DNA from: Cellulomonas terrae
Lineage (GTDB): Bacteria; Actinomycetota; Actinomycetes; Actinomycetales; Cellulomonadaceae
Direction: 5' to 3'
Assembly: GCF_007990265.1 (NCBI RefSeq)
Contig: NZ_BJWH01000002.1
Location: 124,001 to 188,000, forward strand
DNA length: 64,000 nucleotides
The first letter of the stretch is position 1, and each line of letters opens with the position of its first letter. Positions 45,044 to 53,720 of the stretch are shown here, one piece after another. The notes under the pieces are model-generated. The model saw only the letters and a program-made list of their open reading frames with translations, was not told the DNA's origin and ran no database searches. The translations under genes and the position numbers were made by a program.

Positions 45044-45484
45044 TCACGCCACCGCGAGGCCCTCGTGGACGAGCGTGACCTCTTCCACCGTGACCTCGGA
45101 GCCACCCGCCTGCAGCGAGCCGATGCTGATCTTCGACGGCCAGGCGTTGGTGATGTTGAAGCGCATCTTCTCGCCGCGCTCGTAGTCGTAGAGCACGATC
45201 GCGGCACCCCTGCGGGCCTTGTCGATCTTGCCCTCCTGGACCTCCTTGACCCAGGTCCACCACCCCTTGTCCGTGGTCATGCCGCGCTTGAGCGTGATGT
45301 CGCTGAACTTCTGCGCCGCGGGCAGCTTCTTCATCACCGGGATGCCCTTGGGCTTGTTCTCCTGGTGCTCGATCACGGAGACCTCGATGCTCAGGCCCGA
45401 GACCTCCTTGAACTGGGCGAGCGTGATCCCGTCGACCTCGATCTGCCAGGCGTAGTTCGCGAGTGCGTCCTCACCGATGGGCAT
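45044..45484 (-). CDS. Main CIS inner-tube protein (Afp1/gp19-like)
   Basis: A 146-residue tube subunit: IEVDGITLAQFKEVSGLSIEVSVIEHQENKPKGIPVMKKLP, ITLKRGMTTDKGWWTWVKEVQEG, and AWPSKISIGSLQAGGSEVTVEEVTLVHEGL. Length and pattern match T4_gp19/Afp1. It directly follows the sheath gene with a 16-base gap, so sheath and tube are expressed together from one strong operon. Confidence 0.95.
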   Translation of the reverse strand: MPIGEDALANYAWQIEVDGITLAQFKEVSGLSIEVSVIEHQENKPKGIPVMKKLPAAQKFSDITLKRGMTTDKGWWTWVKEVQEGKIDKARRGAAIVLYDYERGEKMRFNITNAWPSKISIGSLQAGGSEVTVEEVTLVHEGLAVA

Positions 45485-45500
45485 GGTGATCGTCCTTCCT

Positions 45501-47066
45501 CTACTCCTGGACCGCGCCGCCGGTCGGCAGCTGGCTCACGCGGAACACGACGAACTCGGCCGGCTTCACGGGTGCGATGCCGATCTCGATGACCACGTAC
45601 CCGGCGTCCACGACGTCCGGCGGGTTCGTCTCCTCGTCGCACTTGACGTAGAACGCCTGGTCGGGGGTCGCGCCGAAGAGGGCGCCGTCACGCCAGAGCC
45701 CCATGAGGAACCCGTTGACCGTGCGCTTGATCCGCTGCCACAGGTCCAGGTCGTTCGGCTCGAACACCGCCCACTGGGTCCCGCGCAGCACCGACGACTC
45801 GATGTAGTTGAAGAGCCGGCGGACGTTGATGTACCGCCAGGTCGTGTCGTCGGACAGCGTCCGCGCACCCCACACCGTGATGCCCCGGCCCGGGAACGCC
45901 CGGATCACGTTGATGCCCGCGGGGTTGAGGTCGTCGTGCTCGACGCGCGTGATGTTCAGCTCGACGTCCAGCGCACCGGCGACGACCTCGTTGGCCGGTG
46001 CCTTGTGCACGCCGCGGGTGTCGTCGTTGCGGCCCCAGATGCCCGCGAGCGCACCGCTCGGCGGGAACAGCCGCGCCCGCCCGGCCAGCGGGTCCCAGAA
46101 GGACAGCCACGGCCAGTACGTCGTCGCGTACGCCGACGAGAACCGCGTCTTCTCCTTGACCCACTCGAGCACCTGCTGGGCGTTCAGGCCCCGCGGCGTG
46201 TCGAGGATGGCGACCCGGTCCTTCTGCTGCTCGCAGTGCGTGATGAGCGCACCCTGCACGGCCTTGAACCCGTCGGCGTCGATCTGGCCCGCCTCATAGG
46301 CCGCCACGAGGTCCGGGACCGCGACGATCGTCACGTCGTCCAGCGCCTCCAGCCCGGCGATGCCGGACCGGGCGGTGACGTCCCCGAGGTAGTCGTCCGG
46401 GGTGAGCCGGGCCGGCAGGGACGCCCCACCGGAGAGCACCAGCTGACCGGCCGTCGGCACCCGCTCCACGATCGAGGAGCCACCGATCTCGCTGATCCGC
46501 ACGAGCGTCGACTCCGCGAGCGCGTTCACCACGTTGTTGCCGCCTTTGCGCGGGGTCACCCCCTCGTACCGCTCGACGGTGTCGCCGCGCTGCACGACGA
46601 GCGTGAAGACCTCCTCGGCCGGCGGTGCCTGCTCGCCCTCCGGCGGCGGCTCCTGCTCGTGCTTCGGCTCGACGGTGACCGTGATCGTGTCCCCGGCGCC
46701 GCCGGGCTCCTTCGCCTCGATGCGGTAGACGCCCTGCCCGGCCTTGAGCGCACTGGTGAGCTCGGCGCTCGCGCGGGCGCCCTCGTCGGAGCTCAGCGAC
46801 CCGATGCGCGTGATGTACGCCGAGCCGCCGCCGTTGTTGAAGTACTGGTAGACGGCGTTGGGCAGGTACGCCCCCTCGACCCAGGTGCCGAAGGTCGCGG
46901 TGTACTGCCCCCAGTTGGCGACCTTGATCGCCTGGTCGTACGGCCCGTCGGCGGTGATGCCGACGAAGGCCGCGATGGCCGTCCCGACCCCCTCGATGGG
47001 GCGCGAGCCGGCCGGCAGCTCCTGGATGTAGACACCGGGCGACCGGATGCTGCTCAGCGTGGCCAT
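45501..47066 (-). CDS. CIS contractile sheath protein
   Basis: A 521-residue sheath subunit. The N-terminal SPGVYIQELPAGSRPIEGVGTAIAAFVG is diagnostic. The core includes VVAVPDLVAAYEAGQ, and the C-terminal sheath domain includes YINVRRLFNYIESSVLRGTQWAVFEPNDLDLWQRIKRTVNGFL and GIAPVKPAEFVVFRVSQLP. An acidic Pro/Glu-rich loop (HEQEPPPEGEQAPPAEE) lies at about residues 135-152, in the surface-exposed variable domain. ATG 47066 has GGAGGGG 6 bases upstream. First gene of the leftward structural operon; only one sheath gene is present, unlike Afp with three. Confidence 0.97.
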   Translation of the reverse strand: MATLSSIRSPGVYIQELPAGSRPIEGVGTAIAAFVGITADGPYDQAIKVANWGQYTATFGTWVEGAYLPNAVYQYFNNGGGSAYITRIGSLSSDEGARASAELTSALKAGQGVYRIEAKEPGGAGDTITVTVEPKHEQEPPPEGEQAPPAEEVFTLVVQRGDTVERYEGVTPRKGGNNVVNALAESTLVRISEIGGSSIVERVPTAGQLVLSGGASLPARLTPDDYLGDVTARSGIAGLEALDDVTIVAVPDLVAAYEAGQIDADGFKAVQGALITHCEQQKDRVAILDTPRGLNAQQVLEWVKEKTRFSSAYATTYWPWLSFWDPLAGRARLFPPSGALAGIWGRNDDTRGVHKAPANEVVAGALDVELNITRVEHDDLNPAGINVIRAFPGRGITVWGARTLSDDTTWRYINVRRLFNYIESSVLRGTQWAVFEPNDLDLWQRIKRTVNGFLMGLWRDGALFGATPDQAFYVKCDEETNPPDVVDAGYVVIEIGIAPVKPAEFVVFRVSQLPTGGAVQE

Positions 47067-47225
47067 GGCGTTCCCCTCCGTCGACGTGTGAGGTCCAGCC
47101 TCTTCCCGCAGCATCGCCGCGCACAGGGGCCGGGCGCCGCGCCATCGCGCCGCGTCGCCTGCCCGATCGCGCACACGTGCGGGAGGTCCGCACCGTCGAC
47201 GCCCCGGCTGCGCTACGACAGGGAG

Positions 47226-49142
47226 GTGACGCCCTGGGAGCGCTTCGCGGACCTGGTGCTGCAGCGGGAGGCAGCGCTGTGCCGCGTCGTGTCCGGGGTG
47301 CCCCCGCGGGACTTCGCCGGGATGTACGTCGACGACGAGGACCTGGACACGCTCCTGAAGTCGCTGCCCGGCCTGGACGGGCCCGACCCGGCCGCCGCCG
47401 CACCCGTCCGGGACCTGTTCGCGCCCCTGGTCGTCGCGGCGCGGCTCGCGCTGGCGGCGTGGGCCACCCGGAGCGACGACGTGCTCGCGCGCGTGTGCAG
47501 GCAGGCCGGTCTGACGCTGAACGACGTCGAGGCGCTCGCGCTGCTCACGGCCGTCGAGCTGAACCCGCAACGCCAGCGGGTGGCCGCCTACGTGCAGGAC
47601 TCGGTCCAGCTGCCGCGACCCACCCTCGCCCTCCTCGCCCGCGTGCTGGGGTCGAGCGGACCGCCGTCCGTCGCACCCGGGTCGGCGCTGCGGGTCGCCG
47701 AGCTCGTCACCGTGGAGGACGCCGGGCCGTGGGCGGTGCGGATGTGCGGGGTGGTACCGCGGCTCGTGTGGGCGGTCCTGGGGGTCGACGCACCCGACCC
47801 CGACCTCCCCGCGCGCACCCGCCGCGTGCCAGGGAAGCGTCGCGCCCGCCGGTCGACCCCGACGGGTCTTCTGCTCGTGCACGGGGCCGACGCCGAGAGC
47901 CGCCGCCGCGCGGTCGGCACCGAGCTCGCGGGCCGTCCCGTGCTCGTGACCTCGGTCCCGCAGTCCCCGTCGGAGTGGTCCGCGGTCGTCCGGGAGGCCA
48001 CGGTCGGCGGGGCCGCGGTGCTGCTCGAGGTCACGGCGCCGCCCGACGCCGTCGCGGCCGCACGCATCGAAGCGGCACCGCACCTCACGTTCGCGCTCTC
48101 GTCGCCCCGGGAGCTCCCGCTGGAGGCCCTGCCCGAACGCCCGTGGCGCGAGGTGCACGTCCTGGACGGCGAGGCGGGCCCGGAGGACTGGCTGGCCCGG
48201 ACGGGCACCACCGACTCGCGGGGGGCACGCCTGAACCGCGAGCAGCTCCGGCTGGTCGCCGGTGGGGACCCCGCGGCGGTGCAGGCGAACCTGCGGCGGC
48301 TCGCCGGCGGGCACCTCGACGGTCTCGCCGTGCGCGTGCGCGCGCAGCGCGGGTGGGACGACCTGGTGCTGCCCGACGCGCAGAAGTCCCAGCTGCGCGA
48401 GCTGGTGGCGCGGTACCGGCGGCGCCGGACGGTGTTCGGCGAGTGGGGGTTCCCGGCGATCCCGTCCAGCGGCGTCGTCGCGCTGTTCGCCGGACCGTCC
48501 GGCACGGGCAAGACGCTCGCGGCGGAGGTCGTGGCCCGGGAGCTGGGCCTCGACCTGTACAAGGTCGACCTGTCGTCCGTGGTCAGCAAGTACATCGGGG
48601 AGACCGAGAAGAACCTCGAACGCATCTTCGCGGCGGCCGGCGCAGGTGACGTGGTCCTCTTCTTCGACGAGGCGGACGCCCTGTTCGGGAAGCGGTCCGA
48701 GGTGTCGTCGGCCCACGACCGGTACGCCAACATCGAGGTCGCCTACCTCCTGCAGCGGCTGGAGACGTTCGACGGCCTCGTGGTCCTGGCCACCAACCTG
48801 CAGCGCAACATCGACGACGCGTTCCTGCGCCGCATCGGTGTCGCGGTCAACGTGCTCGCACCCGACGAGGAGCAGCGCCGTCGCATCTGGCAGCTCGTGT
48901 TCCCGCCGGGGGCGCCCGTGGAGGACCTGGACCTCGACTTCCTCGCCCGCCAGTTCAAGGTGACCGGCGGGGTCATCCGCAACGCGGCGCTCGGGGCCGC
49001 CTTCTCCGCCGCGGACGAGGGCGGCCCCATCACGATGGAACGGCTCGTGCTCGCGATGCAGCGTGAGTTCGTCAAGCTCGGCCACCTGTCCACGGAGAGC
49101 GAGTTCGCCCGGTACTTCGACGTCGTGCGCTCGGGGCGCTGA
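47226..49142 (+). CDS. CIS-associated AAA+ ATPase (Afp15 position)
   Basis: A 638-residue ATPase. A helical N-terminal half precedes one AAA+ domain with Walker A GPSGTGKT (423-430), Walker B FFDEADALFG (D481/E482), sensor 1 LATNLQRN and arginine-finger region DDAFLRRIG. This is the conserved CIS ATPase, thought to help assembly or cargo handling. GTG 47226 is the first start of the N-terminal domain but the GGGAG is directly adjacent, so a leaderless or alternative start is possible. It is transcribed divergently from the sheath operon across a 159-base gap and followed by the DUF4157 gene after 5 bases. Confidence 0.93.
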   Translation: MTPWERFADLVLQREAALCRVVSGVPPRDFAGMYVDDEDLDTLLKSLPGLDGPDPAAAAPVRDLFAPLVVAARLALAAWATRSDDVLARVCRQAGLTLNDVEALALLTAVELNPQRQRVAAYVQDSVQLPRPTLALLARVLGSSGPPSVAPGSALRVAELVTVEDAGPWAVRMCGVVPRLVWAVLGVDAPDPDLPARTRRVPGKRRARRSTPTGLLLVHGADAESRRRAVGTELAGRPVLVTSVPQSPSEWSAVVREATVGGAAVLLEVTAPPDAVAAARIEAAPHLTFALSSPRELPLEALPERPWREVHVLDGEAGPEDWLARTGTTDSRGARLNREQLRLVAGGDPAAVQANLRRLAGGHLDGLAVRVRAQRGWDDLVLPDAQKSQLRELVARYRRRRTVFGEWGFPAIPSSGVVALFAGPSGTGKTLAAEVVARELGLDLYKVDLSSVVSKYIGETEKNLERIFAAAGAGDVVLFFDEADALFGKRSEVSSAHDRYANIEVAYLLQRLETFDGLVVLATNLQRNIDDAFLRRIGVAVNVLAPDEEQRRRIWQLVFPPGAPVEDLDLDFLARQFKVTGGVIRNAALGAAFSAADEGGPITMERLVLAMQREFVKLGHLSTESEFARYFDVVRSGR

Positions 49143-49147
49143 GGCGG

Positions 49148-52100
49148 ATGCCGGCGACGCGGGACGCCCTGGCCCGGGAACCGGCCGCGGCGGAGCGCGG
49201 CCGACCTCGGTCGCCGACCGTCGCCCGCGGCGGGACGCCGACCTCGAACGCGGGGATGGCGAGGCTGGCCCGCGACAAGGGAGCCGCGCGCGCGAACCTC
49301 GTGGGCGCCGCCGGCAACCGGATCGCGCGCTCGACGCTCGCCGTCTCCCACCCCCACGACCCCGCCGAGCAGGAGGCCGAGGCGATCGCCTCCCGGGTCG
49401 CCCACGGGGCTGCGCCACCTGCGGCCGCCGCCCGGACACCCGGCCCTGCCGCGGCGCGAGCCGTCGACGACGCTCCCGCGCCTGCCGACGACGTCGCCGC
49501 CGGTGGCGACGTCGAGGTGTCCACCGCAGTCTCGTCGCTCATCGCGAGCCCCGGAGCCGGAGCCCCGATGGACCCCGCCGTCCAGGCGAAGGTCGAGCCG
49601 CACCTCGGCGCCGACCTCGGTGCGGTCCGCGTCCACCAGGGGCCGGAGGTCGGCGCCGCGGCCGCCGAGCTGCACGCACGGGCCTTCACGGTCGGCGCCG
49701 ACATCTTCCTCGGTGAGGGGGAGTCGTCCGCGGACCTCGAGCTCATGGCCCACGAGTCGACCCACGTCGTGCAGCAGCAGGCCGTCGCCGTCTACCGCGA
49801 CCTCGAGGTCACCGACCTCCTCCCCGACTTCATCATCGACGGCGTCACGTCCGCCGCCCAGGAGATCCCCGGATACACGCTCCTGACCGTCATCACCGGC
49901 AAGGACCCGCTCACCGACGAGCCCGCCACCGTCAGCCGCACCGAGTTCGTCGAGAAGCTCCTCACGTTCGGGCCCTTCGGTGCCGCCGTCGGACCGCTCC
50001 TGCAGACCATCGACGTCCTCGGCGACATCGTCACGCTCCTCATGGACGCGCTCGCGGCGCACAACCTGACGCTCTCGCGGATCGGCAGCGACATCTCCGC
50101 CGCGTGGGACGAGATGGGGATCACCGAGGGGATCGACGGCAACGTCGCGATCGTCGAGCGCTACGTGAGCGCGATCGTCGCCGACATCCGGGCGTTCGTG
50201 TCCGACGTCATCGACGCGGTCATCGCGAAGGTCCGGGAGGTCGCGGCCGACGTCGCCGAGCCGCTCCTGCAGCGCCCCGAGATCGCGCCCTACTGGAACC
50301 TCGCCGTCAAGGTGTTCCACCACGACCCGCTGCGCGACGAGGACGTGTCCGCGCCGACCGTCGAGATCCTCGGGGACTTCCTGCGGCTCGCCGGCCGCGA
50401 GGAGGTCCTCGCGCAGATGACCGAGCGCGGCACGCTGCAGGAGACGGCGGACTGGCTCGACCAGCAGTGGGCGACCTTCACGGACCTGCTGAGCCGCACG
50501 GGTGCCCTGTTCACCGACGCGTGGGCGGCGATCAGCCCGGAGAACCTGCCGAACCTCATCGAGAACCTCACGTCCCTGGCAGACCGTGCCTTCAGCCTCC
50601 TGCAGGACGTCGGGGCCTTCGCGTCCACGATCCTGCTCAAGGTCCTGGAGCTCGTGAAGAAGTCGCTCCTGGGGTGGGCCAGCGAGCACGCGCACAAGGT
50701 CCCCGGCTTCCACCTGCTGACCGTGATCCTCGAGCGCAACCCGTTCACCGACGAGGCCGTCCCGCGCACCGCCGAGAACCTCATCAAGGGGTTCATCACG
50801 CTCCTGCCCGGCGGGGAGGCGATGTACGACGAGCTCGCGGAGTCGGGTGTCATCGGCGACGCGGCCGCGACCATCGAGTCCGCGATGACCCGGCTGAACA
50901 TCTCCTGGGACCTGATCACCGGGACGTTCCTGGGGATCTGGAACACGGTGACCCTGGAGAGCCTGCTGTCGCCGATCGAGACCTTCGACCGCATCGTCGC
51001 GGCGTTCGGCGACCCGCTGAACCGGATCATCGAGTTCGTCGGCGTCGTGATCCAGACGGTCATCACGCTGATCCTGCAGCTGATGAACTTCCCGTCGGAG
51101 CTGCTCGGGAACATCATCGCGAACGCGACGGCCGCCATCGACGACATCATGAACGACCCCGTCGGGTTCCTGGTCAACATCGTCGCCGCGATGAAGTCCG
51201 GCTTCGAGGGCTTCTTCGGCAACATCGCGGGCTACCTGCTCGAAGGGCTGAGCGGTTGGCTGTTCCGGGGCCTGCGCGGGCTGGGCATCGAGCCGCCGAC
51301 GTCGCTGTCCGTCGAGTCGATCATCACCCTGGTCATCCAGGTGCTGGGCGTCACGACCGAGACCCTCTGGACGAAGCTGGGCGAGCGCATCGGTCCGGAG
51401 CGCGTCGAGCAGATCCGCGGGGCGCTCGACCACCTGACCGGGGCGTGGACGTTCATCAAGGACGTGCAGGAGCGCGGCATCACCGCGGTCTGGGAGTTCA
51501 TCCAGGGTCAGCTGAGCAACCTGTGGGAGACGGTCCTGACCACCGCCCGGGACTGGATCATGCGGGAGATCGTCGAGCGCGTCGTCACGCGCCTGCTCTC
51601 GATGCTCGACCCCACCGGCGTCATGGCCGTCATCAACGGGACGATCGCGTTCTTCGACGCGGTGCAGTCCGCGATCGAGTACTTCCGTGAGCTGCTCGAG
51701 ATCGTGGACGGGTACGTCTCCACGATCGCGTCGGTGGCGCGCGGCGACGTCGCCCCGGGTGCGGCGATGCTCGAGCGCGGCCTGGCCAGCGCGGTGCCCG
51801 TCGCGATCGGCTTCCTCGCCAACCAGGTGGGCCTGGGCAACGTGCCCGAGAAGGTGCAGGAGATCATCGTCGGCCTGCGCGAGCTCGTGGACCAGGCGCT
51901 CGACTGGCTGTTCGACCAGGCGATGGCGCTGGGCCGCGCGGCACTCGACGCGCTGACGGGCGGAGGCTCCGACGAGGGAGAGGACACCCCGGAGAGCCGG
52001 GCGGTCAAGACGAAGGCCCGCCAGCGACTCCAGGAGCGCACGGCACAGCCGTTCGCGACGCGGGCGGAGCTGCAGGCCGTCCTCGACGGCGTCCTCGCCG

Positions 52101-53029
52101 AGCTGCGCCCCGAGGGCCTCAGGGAGGTGAGCCTGCAGGAGCGGACGGACGCACCCGGCCGGTACACCATCTCAGTCGCCGCCAGCCCGCTCGAGGAGGT
52201 CGACGAGGCCGTCGTCGGCCAGGCCGGCCCGGTGTCGGAGGCCGCGCGGGCTGCCCTGGCCAAGCTCTACCCGCTCAAGGAGCAGGCGACCGTCGACGCG
52301 GAGCTCGCCACGCTGGCCGCGGCGGGTCTGGCCGACGAGGAGCTCGTCCGGGCCGTCAACGCGGCGTACGACGCCCTCGTCGACCGGGAGCGGATCGCCC
52401 AGGTGCTCGTCGACGTGCACCGCGAGGCGGCCGGGGCGGACGGCAGCCCGCTCGAGCCGATCAGGATGCGGGTCGTCCGCCCCGGTGGACCCACGGGCGA
52501 GACCGCGGAGCTCAGCCTCGACCAGTCGGACCCGGCGCAGGCGTTCCTCGCCGCGCTCCTGCGCATGTCGAGCGCCGCCGCCGGACCTGCAGCCGAGGGA
52601 GTCGTCAACGTCACGGTGATCCTGAGCCACAAGAAGGTGAGCGGGAAGCTGGTGAACTTCAACGCCACGACGTTCTTCCAGGACGTCGTCAGCCAGGGCT
52701 TCCGGTTCCTCGACGTGGCGATCGTCGAGGACGCGGGCAGTGCCGAGCACGGCGCGGCGACGCACCTCATCCAGGACCTCGTCGTCGACAAGGCGCTCAC
52801 CGCGGCCGGCATCGCGATGAACGCCAACGCGCTGCGGCAGCGGATCACGAACACGCTGTGGCTCGTGCTGTACGACCAGATGACGCAGGCGACGATCGAC
52901 GGGGTCCTGACCAGCGACATCCTCAACGACCCCAACCGGCTCTACCCGGCGCTGCGCGGGTTCACCCAGGACCTCGACGCGGTCCTCAAGCAGGGCGACC
53001 GGTTGCTGGTCTCGGGCCCGACCGGCTGA
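49148..53029 (+). CDS. Giant DUF4157 (eCIS core) protein, candidate cargo or lumen protein
   Basis: A 1293-residue protein. Residues about 1-130 are Ala/Pro-rich. DUF4157 follows at about 140-215, with the metallopeptidase-like HESTH motif at 202-206 (MAHESTHVVQQ), the domain that marks CIS-associated toxins. A long helical, partly hydrophobic region (240-960) contains a duplicated module starting at about 239 and 517 (PG[Y/F]xLLTVI....P.TDE.V.RT). The C-terminal domain (about 990-1293) has an HGAATHLIQD motif at H1201 and is unassigned. No signal peptide. It is coupled to the AAA+ ATPase by a 5-base gap. A toxin or effector loaded in the particle is the leading idea; a tape-measure role for the helical part cannot be excluded. 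Confidence 0.85.
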   Translation: MPATRDALAREPAAAERGRPRSPTVARGGTPTSNAGMARLARDKGAARANLVGAAGNRIARSTLAVSHPHDPAEQEAEAIASRVAHGAAPPAAAARTPGPAAARAVDDAPAPADDVAAGGDVEVSTAVSSLIASPGAGAPMDPAVQAKVEPHLGADLGAVRVHQGPEVGAAAAELHARAFTVGADIFLGEGESSADLELMAHESTHVVQQQAVAVYRDLEVTDLLPDFIIDGVTSAAQEIPGYTLLTVITGKDPLTDEPATVSRTEFVEKLLTFGPFGAAVGPLLQTIDVLGDIVTLLMDALAAHNLTLSRIGSDISAAWDEMGITEGIDGNVAIVERYVSAIVADIRAFVSDVIDAVIAKVREVAADVAEPLLQRPEIAPYWNLAVKVFHHDPLRDEDVSAPTVEILGDFLRLAGREEVLAQMTERGTLQETADWLDQQWATFTDLLSRTGALFTDAWAAISPENLPNLIENLTSLADRAFSLLQDVGAFASTILLKVLELVKKSLLGWASEHAHKVPGFHLLTVILERNPFTDEAVPRTAENLIKGFITLLPGGEAMYDELAESGVIGDAAATIESAMTRLNISWDLITGTFLGIWNTVTLESLLSPIETFDRIVAAFGDPLNRIIEFVGVVIQTVITLILQLMNFPSELLGNIIANATAAIDDIMNDPVGFLVNIVAAMKSGFEGFFGNIAGYLLEGLSGWLFRGLRGLGIEPPTSLSVESIITLVIQVLGVTTETLWTKLGERIGPERVEQIRGALDHLTGAWTFIKDVQERGITAVWEFIQGQLSNLWETVLTTARDWIMREIVERVVTRLLSMLDPTGVMAVINGTIAFFDAVQSAIEYFRELLEIVDGYVSTIASVARGDVAPGAAMLERGLASAVPVAIGFLANQVGLGNVPEKVQEIIVGLRELVDQALDWLFDQAMALGRAALDALTGGGSDEGEDTPESRAVKTKARQRLQERTAQPFATRAELQAVLDGVLAELRPEGLREVSLQERTDAPGRYTISVAASPLEEVDEAVVGQAGPVSEAARAALAKLYPLKEQATVDAELATLAAAGLADEELVRAVNAAYDALVDRERIAQVLVDVHREAAGADGSPLEPIRMRVVRPGGPTGETAELSLDQSDPAQAFLAALLRMSSAAAGPAAEGVVNVTVILSHKKVSGKLVNFNATTFFQDVVSQGFRFLDVAIVEDAGSAEHGAATHLIQDLVVDKALTAAGIAMNANALRQRITNTLWLVLYDQMTQATIDGVLTSDILNDPNRLYPALRGFTQDLDAVLKQGDRLLVSGPTG

Positions 53030-53031
53030 GG

Positions 53032-53595
53032 TCAGCGCTCCACGACCCGCAGGTCGCGCTCGCGCACGGGCGGCCCGGCGACGAACTCCTTCGCCGGCTG
53101 CAGGGGCGCGATGAGCACGACGTCCAGCGACGGCTTCATCTCTCCGCCGAGGGCACTCCAGAGGTCGGTCAGGGACCGGTCCTCGCCCGTGGGCAGCGCC
53201 ACCTGCAGGACGACCTGCTCGTCGGCCAGCCGTCCGGACAGGTGGGCGGCGGGGATGCGGTCGAACCGCACGAGGTTCTCCAGCATCTGCCCGAGCAGGT
53301 GGTGCTCGTCCTCGGGCCGGCTGGTCCACGCGGTCAGCAGGTACGAGAGCCGGAAGTACCGCGGACCGGGGCGGTGCCCGGTGATCCTGCCCCGCTGGTC
53401 GCGCACGGGCTGCGCGGCGGCGTCGCGACGCTCGACGTCCTCGCGGATGTCGTACATGAACACGTCGACGACGGGACCGTTGCGGCGGGCCGCCCACTCG
53501 GTGGTGGGGGCGTCGAACACGATGTCGGCGCTCTGCCCGCGCAGGACCTCCTCGCGCAGCAGCGCGCTGAGGGCCGCGTCGACGTCGGAGATCAT
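53032..53595 (-). CDS. DUF4255 tail terminator/cap protein (Afp16 position)
   Basis: A 187-residue protein with the DUF4255/Pvc16 N-terminal pattern: MISDVDAALSALLREEVL, IVFDAPTTEWAARRNGPVVDVFMYDIRED, RYFRLSYLLTAWTSRPEDEHHLLGQMLENL and a final PAKEFVAGPP. Afp16-type proteins cap the tube/sheath and fix its length. It lies alone on the minus strand, facing the DUF4157 gene with two bases between stop codons. ATG 53595 is the family-like start. Confidence 0.9.
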   Translation of the reverse strand: MISDVDAALSALLREEVLRGQSADIVFDAPTTEWAARRNGPVVDVFMYDIREDVERRDAAAQPVRDQRGRITGHRPGPRYFRLSYLLTAWTSRPEDEHHLLGQMLENLVRFDRIPAAHLSGRLADEQVVLQVALPTGEDRSLTDLWSALGGEMKPSLDVVLIAPLQPAKEFVAGPPVRERDLRVVER

Positions 53596-53708
53596 CGCTC
53601 CATCGTCCGCCCTGGCAGAGCCGGGGCGACACGGTGCGCGGGTCGCGGTGCCCGAAGAGGCAGGCAAGACCACCCGCGGGGCCCGTTCACTCCTCCGGGG
53701 GACCGGCC

Positions 53709-53714
53709 TAGCCT
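53709..53714 (+). promoter_or_regulatory. Candidate -10 box for the leaderless lysin gene
   Basis: TAGCCT ends 7 bases before GTG 53721, so transcription would begin at the start codon. No ribosome site is present upstream, consistent with a leaderless transcript controlled separately from the CIS operons. Confidence 0.45.
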
Positions 53715-53720
53715 GGACGG

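Noticed and set aside
47170..47181. Inverted repeat CGCACACGTGCG in the sheath/ATPase divergent region
   Set aside because: Tempting as a LuxR-type operator, but the 5-bp arms with a 2-base spacer are expected often by chance in such GC-rich DNA.
45501..49439. Very long minus-strand open frame running through the sheath gene and antisense to the ATPase gene
   Set aside because: Only the part from 47066 down has sheath homology and a ribosome site. The rest has arginine/proline-rich shadow composition opposite a well-supported AAA+ gene; in this GC range antisense frames stay open by chance.
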